This document shows positions 59,332 to 64,000 of a stretch of 64,000 bases of DNA, piece after piece. The DNA is from Thiobacillus sp. (GTDB lineage: Bacteria > Pseudomonadota > Gammaproteobacteria > Burkholderiales > Thiobacillaceae). Made by a program: the position numbers and the translations under genes. Positions within the stretch are counted from its first letter, which is position 1. Every line of letters begins with the position of its first letter. The notes under the pieces are model-generated. The model saw only the letters and a list, made by a program, of their open reading frames with translations. It had not been told where the DNA came from and did no database searches. Where the stretch lies: positions 126,863 through 190,862 of the forward strand of contig JAIBEI010000041.1 of the NCBI GenBank assembly GCA_019459055.1, given 5' to 3'.

Positions 59332-60489
59332 TCAGTGGGGCGCTGGCACGGATTTTGTCTGCCCCCACGCGGCGTATACCCCCCAGGCCAGCGCCGCGCT
59401 CCCGGCGGCCAGCGTGAAAGTCCAGGCCGGCCCCAGCGTGTCCCAGGTCAGGCCGCTCGCCAGTCCGCCGATGGTGCCGCCGACGCCGAAGGACAGACTG
59501 GTGTAGAGCGCCTGCCCGCGCGCCTGGTGGCGCCCGCGGAAATGCTGGTGGATCAGCGCCACCGCCGCCGCGTGATGGGTGCCGAAAGTGAAGGCATGCA
59601 GCGTCTGCGCACCCCACACCAGCCAGGCCGACTCCACCCCCCAGGCAATCAGCAAAAAACGCAGCACCGCCAGCGCGAAACTGGCCAGAATCAATTGGCG
59701 CGGCGTCACCCGCGCGAAGATGCGCGGAACAATCAGGAAAATGCCGATTTCGCACAGCACGCCAAACGCCCACAGCCAGCCCACGGTGGACTTGTCGTAG
59801 CCGTGGTCGACCAGATAGATCGAATAGAAGGTGTAATACGGCCCGTGCGTCACCGCCATCAGCATGCAGGCTGCCAGCAGCGACGCCACCTCGGGCCGCT
59901 TCACGATCGCCCACCCCGAATGCAGGTCGGTGGGGTGCGGCAGGATCTCGGCCTCCGGAATCACCCGCGCAAACGCAACGATGCCCAGCATCACCGCCAG
60001 CACCGCCCACGGCAACCAGGCGATCGACACCGTGTTGAAGGCGTAGCCCAGCCCCACCACCATGACGATGAAGCCGACCGAGCCCCACAGGCGGATGCGG
60101 CCATAGGCATCGGTGCGCTCGCCCAGATGCGACAGCGTCATCGCCTCGACCAGCGGCAGCGAAGCGCTCCAGAAGAAGCCCAGCGCCGCCATCACCGCGA
60201 ACAACCACCAGAAGCTGTCGCCGACAAACACCCCGGCAAACACCAGCACGCTGCCGACCGCCGTCACCTGCACGATCGCCGTGCGGCGACCGGTGCGGTC
60301 GGCAATATGCCCCCATATGTTGGGCGCGAAAATCCGCATCACTTGCAGCAGCGACATCAAGACGCCGATCTGGAAGGCGTTGAATGCCAGCGACTGCAGG
60401 TATAGGCCCCAGAAAGGCGACATCGCCCCGACGAAGGCAAAATAGAAGAAATAGAAACCGGACAGGCGCCAGTAGGGCACAGCATTCAT
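59332..60489 (-). CDS. MFS transporter, MFS_1-like/HcaT type
   Basis: A 385-aa membrane protein with twelve hydrophobic segments. The N-terminal helix YWRLSGFYFFYFAFVGAMSPFWGLYLQSLAF, and IWGHIADRTGRR after helix 2 (the MFS loop 2-3 motif), fit the MFS_1-like family, whose members include HcaT and LacY relatives. The substrate is unknown. It ends upstream of leuC on the same strand but may have its own promoter. Confidence 0.88.
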   Translation of the reverse strand: MNAVPYWRLSGFYFFYFAFVGAMSPFWGLYLQSLAFNAFQIGVLMSLLQVMRIFAPNIWGHIADRTGRRTAIVQVTAVGSVLVFAGVFVGDSFWWLFAVMAALGFFWSASLPLVEAMTLSHLGERTDAYGRIRLWGSVGFIVMVVGLGYAFNTVSIAWLPWAVLAVMLGIVAFARVIPEAEILPHPTDLHSGWAIVKRPEVASLLAACMLMAVTHGPYYTFYSIYLVDHGYDKSTVGWLWAFGVLCEIGIFLIVPRIFARVTPRQLILASFALAVLRFLLIAWGVESAWLVWGAQTLHAFTFGTHHAAAVALIHQHFRGRHQARGQALYTSLSFGVGGTIGGLASGLTWDTLGPAWTFTLAAGSAALAWGVYAAWGQTKSVPAPH

Positions 60490-60547
60490 GCGGCCGGATT
60501 ATCCCCGAGCTTGGCGCCGAATCCGCATGCGCGGATCAATCCGCTTG

Positions 60548-61084
60548 CTATTTCATCGCCGAGCGCAGCTTGACCGTCTCGCCGGCCACCGCGAACACGC
60601 CGCTGCCGCGGTGATGGAGCGTCTGCGCCTGCTTGATGGCAGCATCGACCCACGCCTGCACTACCTCGAGAACGAAGAAGTTGTAGCGGTTCACCAGCCG
60701 CGTGTCCACCACCCGGCATTCGAGGCTGGCGTAGCACTCTCCGATCAGCGGCGCGGCGACCTCGGCGGCCGGCACCGGTGTGAGGCCGAATTTGGCGAAC
60801 TTGTCGACCGTGCGCCCGGAACAATTGCCGACGCCCACGACCTGCTTCACCCATTCCCGCGTCGGGATATTGATCACGCATTCCTTCGTTGCACGCAGCA
60901 CGTCGAACGACGCATTGCGGCCGCTGATCACGCAGCCGACGAGCGGCGGCTCGAACTCCATCATGGTGTGCCACGACATCGTCATGATATTGGCTCGGCC
61001 CTTGCGGGCGGTCGTCACCAGAACCACCGGACCGGACTCCAGCAGGCCATAGACCTTGGACAGCGGAAAGGATCGTTTTGCCAT
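60548..61084 (-). CDS. Flavin reductase-like FMN-binding protein
   Basis: A 178-aa protein of the flavin reductase-like domain family (flavoredoxin type). GPVVLVTTARKGRANIMTMSWHTMMEFEPPLVGCVIS binds FMN, followed by ECVINIPTREWVKQVVGVGNCSGRTVDKF. It may be an NAD(P)H:flavin reductase or an electron carrier; the partner is unknown. No close neighbour indicates a pathway. Confidence 0.82.
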   Translation of the reverse strand: MAKRSFPLSKVYGLLESGPVVLVTTARKGRANIMTMSWHTMMEFEPPLVGCVISGRNASFDVLRATKECVINIPTREWVKQVVGVGNCSGRTVDKFAKFGLTPVPAAEVAAPLIGECYASLECRVVDTRLVNRYNFFVLEVVQAWVDAAIKQAQTLHHRGSGVFAVAGETVKLRSAMK

Positions 61085-61145
61085 GGCGTCACCCCTTCTA
61101 TGGATCGGGCGCTTTCAGCTTAGTTGTTATTTCAGGGTGCGGCTT

Positions 61146-61595
61146 TCATGGCCGGTGCGGGGCGTCGCGCGAGGGAATACGGACGATCCAGGCCGCCAGC
61201 AGCATCCCGCCGATGCCCATCGCCAGTTTGGCCGTCCAGCCGGGCACGAAGAATGCGATGGAGATGCCGAAGCTCAACACAATCAGCAGCAGCGCGCGGC
61301 GCTTGGCGCGATACGGCATGCTGCGATGCTCGCGCCATTCGCGGAGCAGCGGGCCGAAATGCGGATGATGCAGCAGCCCGTGGTAGATGCGGCGCGAAGA
61401 ACGCGCGTAGCAGGCGGCGGCCAGCAGCAGAAAAGGCGTGGTCGGCAGCACCGGCAGAAAAATACCGAGTAGCCCCAGCAGCAGAAACAGGGTGCCGAGG
61501 CCGGCAAACAGCAGGCGCACCGGGAAAGGGTGACGGTGGTGCATCGTCCTCACATCGTCTGCTGCCGATTCCAGATCCAAGCGTTTCTCCTTCAT
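61146..61595 (-). CDS. DUF454 (YbaN-like) inner-membrane protein
   Basis: A 149-aa protein with three or four hydrophobic segments. The DUF454 signature is LGTLFLLLGLLGIFLPVLPTTPFLLLAAACYARSSRR, followed by LLREWREHRSMPYRAKRRALLLI. The N-terminal 17 residues are not typical; an ATG at 61544 (MHHRHPF) may be the true start. Function unknown. It is divergent from the DsrC-like gene, and the 218 bp between them hold no other gene. Confidence 0.88.
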   Translation of the reverse strand: MKEKRLDLESAADDVRTMHHRHPFPVRLLFAGLGTLFLLLGLLGIFLPVLPTTPFLLLAAACYARSSRRIYHGLLHHPHFGPLLREWREHRSMPYRAKRRALLLIVLSFGISIAFFVPGWTAKLAMGIGGMLLAAWIVRIPSRDAPHRP

Positions 61596-61813
61596 TGCAC
61601 CGAATCCATCGCCGCGCCCTCGTGCTGCACATCACGATTATAGGGATGCCCCCGCTGCCCAGAATGCATTCATTTGCCGCCGAAGCCTTCCCTGTCGAAC
61701 CCTTGCCCGGAAGAAAAGCTGCCGCCATGCGTTGAGTTGCCCGTGTTGCCTTGAATCCGGGCAAGGCCTGGCCTATTTTTAAGATGTCCACGAAAACCCT
61801 TGAGGAGATGATC

Positions 61814-62185
61814 ATGGAAAACGTTTCAACCGATATCAATAAATTGATGCAGGAGCCGGCGACCGACCCCGACTTTCCCTGTGCCCCGTTTGAGTGGACG
61901 CGGAATGAAGCGAAGCGAATCGCCAGCGAGGAAGGGCTTGAACTCACGGACGAGCACTGGGAAGTCATTCGCGCGCTGCAGCGCTTCTATGCCCAGCATG
62001 AAAACAACGCAGCCATCAACCTGCGCGAATTGCACGATGCCCTGGACGAGCACTTCCACCCGAAAGGCGGCGTCAAGTATCTGTACACCCTGTTTCCGGG
62101 CGGCCCCATCGCCCAGAGTTGCCGCCTGGCGGGGCTGAAGGCGCCGTTCATGGCCACCGACCGCGGCTTCGGCAGCGTAGCCTGA
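61814..62185 (+). CDS. DsrC/TusE-like protein lacking the terminal cysteine
   Basis: A 123-aa DsrC-family protein. FEWTRNEAKRIASEEGLELTDEHWEVIRALQRFYAQHE is the fold core, followed by HPKGGVKYLYTLFPGGPIAQSCRLAGL. C103 corresponds to the inner arm cysteine (CysB). The penultimate CysA of DsrC and TusE is missing; the tail is APFMATDRGFGSVA instead. It is therefore unlikely to be a normal trisulfide carrier and may be a regulatory or otherwise modified paralogue. GAGGAG eight bases before the ATG at 61814 fixes the start. Confidence 0.88.
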   Translation: MENVSTDINKLMQEPATDPDFPCAPFEWTRNEAKRIASEEGLELTDEHWEVIRALQRFYAQHENNAAINLRELHDALDEHFHPKGGVKYLYTLFPGGPIAQSCRLAGLKAPFMATDRGFGSVA

Positions 62186-62386
62186 CGCTTTTGCACCATG
62201 TGCCGTGGCGCAAAAACGGGGGCCCAGCCCGCATCTGCCCATCAATGCATCAAGTCTTTTCGTCACCCTTTGAAAGGTAAAAAGGAACTCCCCTGCGCGT
62301 GATCCGTTGACGGCATGCGGCGATTGGCCGATGATCTTTTAGTCGGGCTTGCCTGTCCGAAATACGCATACAACAGGGGGGCCGCC

Positions 62387-63739
62387 ATGCCGCAAACCAA
62401 GTTCCTGCTCGACGAATCCGAGATCCCCACCCACTGGTACAACGTCGTGGCCGACATGCCCAATCCGCCGGCGCCGCCGCTGGGTCTGGACGGCAAGCCG
62501 ATCGGACCCGATGCGCTGACGGCGATCTTCCCGATGAGCCTGATCGAGCAGGAAATGTCGGCTGAAAGATGGATCCCGATCCCGGAAAAGGTTCGCGAGA
62601 TCTACCAGCTGTGGCGCCCTTCCCCACTGATCCGTGCCCACCGCCTGGAAGCGGCGCTCGGCACGCCGGCCAAGATCTACTACAAGTACGAAGGCGTCTC
62701 CCCGGCCGGTTCGCACAAGGTCAACACCTCGGTCGCCCAAGCCTATTACAACGCCGAAGCCGGCATCAAGCGCATCGCCACCGAAACCGGCGCCGGCCAA
62801 TGGGGCTGCTCGATGGCGCTGGCCGGGCAGATGTTTGGACTGGAAGTGCGGGTCTACATGGTCAAGGTCAGCTACGGGCAGAAACCCTACCGCCGCTCGA
62901 TGATGCATACCTGGGGCGCCGAAGTGTTCGCCAGCCCGAGCATGGAAACCAACACCGGGCGCGCCGCGCTGGCGGAAGACCCGGACAACCCGGGCTCTCT
63001 CGGGCTGGCGATTTCCGAAGCGGTGGAAGAAGCCGCATCGCGCCCCGACACCAATTACACACTAGGCTCGGTGCTGAACCACGTGCTGCTGCACCAGACC
63101 GTGATCGGGCTGGAAGCCAAGAAACAGTTCGCAAAGGCGGGCGACTACCCGGACATGATCTTCGCCCCCTGCGGCGGCGGTTCCAATTTCGGCGGCGCGG
63201 CCTTCCCCTTCTTTGCCGACAAGGCCGCCGGCAAGAACGTGCGCCTGGTCGCGGTCGAGCCCGACTCCTGCCCGACCCTGACGCGCGGTCATTACGCCTA
63301 CGATTTCGGCGACACCGCCAAGCTGACGCCGATGATGCTGATGTACACCCTCGGCCACGACTTCATGCCGCCCGGCATCCACGCCGGCGGCCTGCGCTAC
63401 CACGGTGACTCGGCGCTGGTGTCGCAGCTCTACCACGAGAAGCTGATCGAGGCGATTGCCGTGCCCCAGCTTGCCACCTTCCAGGCCGGCGTCACCTTCG
63501 CCCGCGCCGAAGGCATCATCCCCGCCCCCGAATCCAACCACGCCATCGCCGCCTGCATCGACGAGGCCCTGCGCTGCAAGGAAAGCGGCGAGGCGAAGAC
63601 GCTGTTCTTCAATCTTTCGGGACACGGCCACTTCGACATGGCGGCCTACGACAGCTATTTCAGCGGCAAGCTGGAAGACTTCGCCTACCCGGAAGAAGCG
63701 ATCAAGGCCGCGCTCGAGCGCTTGCCCAAGGTGGGGTGA
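62387..63739 (+). CDS. trpB2: TrpB2-type tryptophan synthase beta-like protein
   Basis: A 450-aa PLP enzyme of the TrpB2 subgroup, longer than TrpB1 at the N-terminus ([22 protein letters not shown]). The PLP lysine is K111 in [16 protein letters not shown], and the phosphate site is [14 protein letters not shown]. It converts indole and serine to tryptophan in known cases, alone or as an indole rescue enzyme; other substrates are possible. No trpA is next to it. An AGGGGG ribosome site lies six bases before the ATG at 62387; upstream in-frame codons are rejected. Confidence 0.93.
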   Translation: MPQTKFLLDESEIPTHWYNVVADMPNPPAPPLGLDGKPIGPDALTAIFPMSLIEQEMSAERWIPIPEKVREIYQLWRPSPLIRAHRLEAALGTPAKIYYKYEGVSPAGSHKVNTSVAQAYYNAEAGIKRIATETGAGQWGCSMALAGQMFGLEVRVYMVKVSYGQKPYRRSMMHTWGAEVFASPSMETNTGRAALAEDPDNPGSLGLAISEAVEEAASRPDTNYTLGSVLNHVLLHQTVIGLEAKKQFAKAGDYPDMIFAPCGGGSNFGGAAFPFFADKAAGKNVRLVAVEPDSCPTLTRGHYAYDFGDTAKLTPMMLMYTLGHDFMPPGIHAGGLRYHGDSALVSQLYHEKLIEAIAVPQLATFQAGVTFARAEGIIPAPESNHAIAACIDEALRCKESGEAKTLFFNLSGHGHFDMAAYDSYFSGKLEDFAYPEEAIKAALERLPKVG

Positions 63740-63787
63740 TTTTCTTCCAGGCCAGGATGCATGCCCGCCGGATTGCCTGTCGGCGCT

Positions 63788-63949
63788 AGTGTTGCGAATC
63801 AGGAATAGCGAGACAAATGAAACCGATGGATTATTTCGCCAGGCTAGGCGCAGACCCGCAGCCGTATGGGGTATACGGCAAGGGGCTGCAACGACGCATG
63901 GCGGAAAAAGACGCTGTTTCATGTTTCGATATTTCTGATTCGCGACACT
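63788..63949. mobile_element. 162-bp MITE-like element, copy 2
   Basis: The ends AGTGTTGCGAATCAGGAATA and TATTTCTGATTCGCGACACT are inverted repeats with two mismatches. It is the same length as the copy at 20721-20882, with conserved outer 40 bases and a diverged centre, which contains a small palindrome, CCGTATGGGGTATACGG. It lies 48 bp after trpB2. Confidence 0.75.
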
Positions 63950-64000
63950 AGATCACAGACGCAATCTGCTTTTGAAAATTCATCCATTTTCCCGGTCTTT

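Noticed and set aside
62189-62215. TTTTGC...GCAAAA hairpin after the DsrC-like gene as a terminator
   Set aside because: The stem has a mismatch and the T-run falls on the wrong strand for the gene, so it was not called.

Overview
The window is GC-rich chromosomal DNA of a betaproteobacterium. The best fit is Thiobacillus or a close relative in the Nitrosomonadales. This placement is an inference from gene order, such as purF-cvpA-dedD-folC-accD-trpA-trpB-trpF-truA-fimV-asd-leuB-leuD-leuC and the mla-murA-hisG block, and from protein style. A DsrC-like protein at the right end would suit a sulfur oxidiser. I see no rRNA, tRNA, CRISPR array, prophage or transposase gene.

Layout. 1-5.4 kb (+): end of ribF, then ileS, lspA, fkpB and ispH. 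5.4-12.5 kb (-): a type IV pilus minor-pilin operon, pilE-pilV-pilW-pilX-pilY1 followed by two FimT/GspH pseudopilins. 12.7-14 kb (+): thiO. 14.2-28.3 kb: a surface-polysaccharide region. Its left half (+) has an ELM1-family protein, a GT4 enzyme, an O-antigen ligase-like membrane protein and GT-A, GT25 and GT10-like transferases. Its right half (-) has a GT2 enzyme, a wbpV-wbpL-wbpM-like module that should make and load the first sugar on undecaprenyl phosphate, and a second GT10-like enzyme. A large AT-rich HAD-type protein closes it. 28.8-37.2 kb (-): mlaF-mlaE-mlaD-tolC-like-mlaC-mlaB, an ABC-2 exporter, ibaG, murA and hisG. A TolC-family protein sits where related bacteria often carry the lipoprotein MlaA/VacJ. 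37.4-41.2 kb: a DUF72-like fragment and cysS (-), then a TPR protein, ppiB and lpxH (+). 41.5-60.5 kb (-): an exported unknown, metZ, purF, cvpA, dedD, folC, accD, trpA, trpB, trpF, truA, a membrane protein, fimV, asd, leuB, leuD, an entericidin, leuC and an MFS transporter. 60.5-64 kb: a flavin reductase-like protein and a DUF454 protein (-), then a DsrC-like protein and a second TrpB (+).

The most unusual feature is the set of short palindromic repeats. Four unrelated families are spread through the window: a GTAGGGTGC...GCACCCTAC hairpin (five full copies and one half copy), a CATTCGGGATTGCTTCG...CGCAATGACGG element (three copies), a GTGAGG-rich element (three copies) and a 162-bp MITE-like element with 20-bp terminal inverted repeats (two copies). 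Several have entered coding sequence. One is in frame inside ileS, one is in frame inside thiO, one supplies the start codon and first residues of folC, and others supply the stop codons of trpB and leuB. thiO and folC share an identical repeat-encoded octapeptide.
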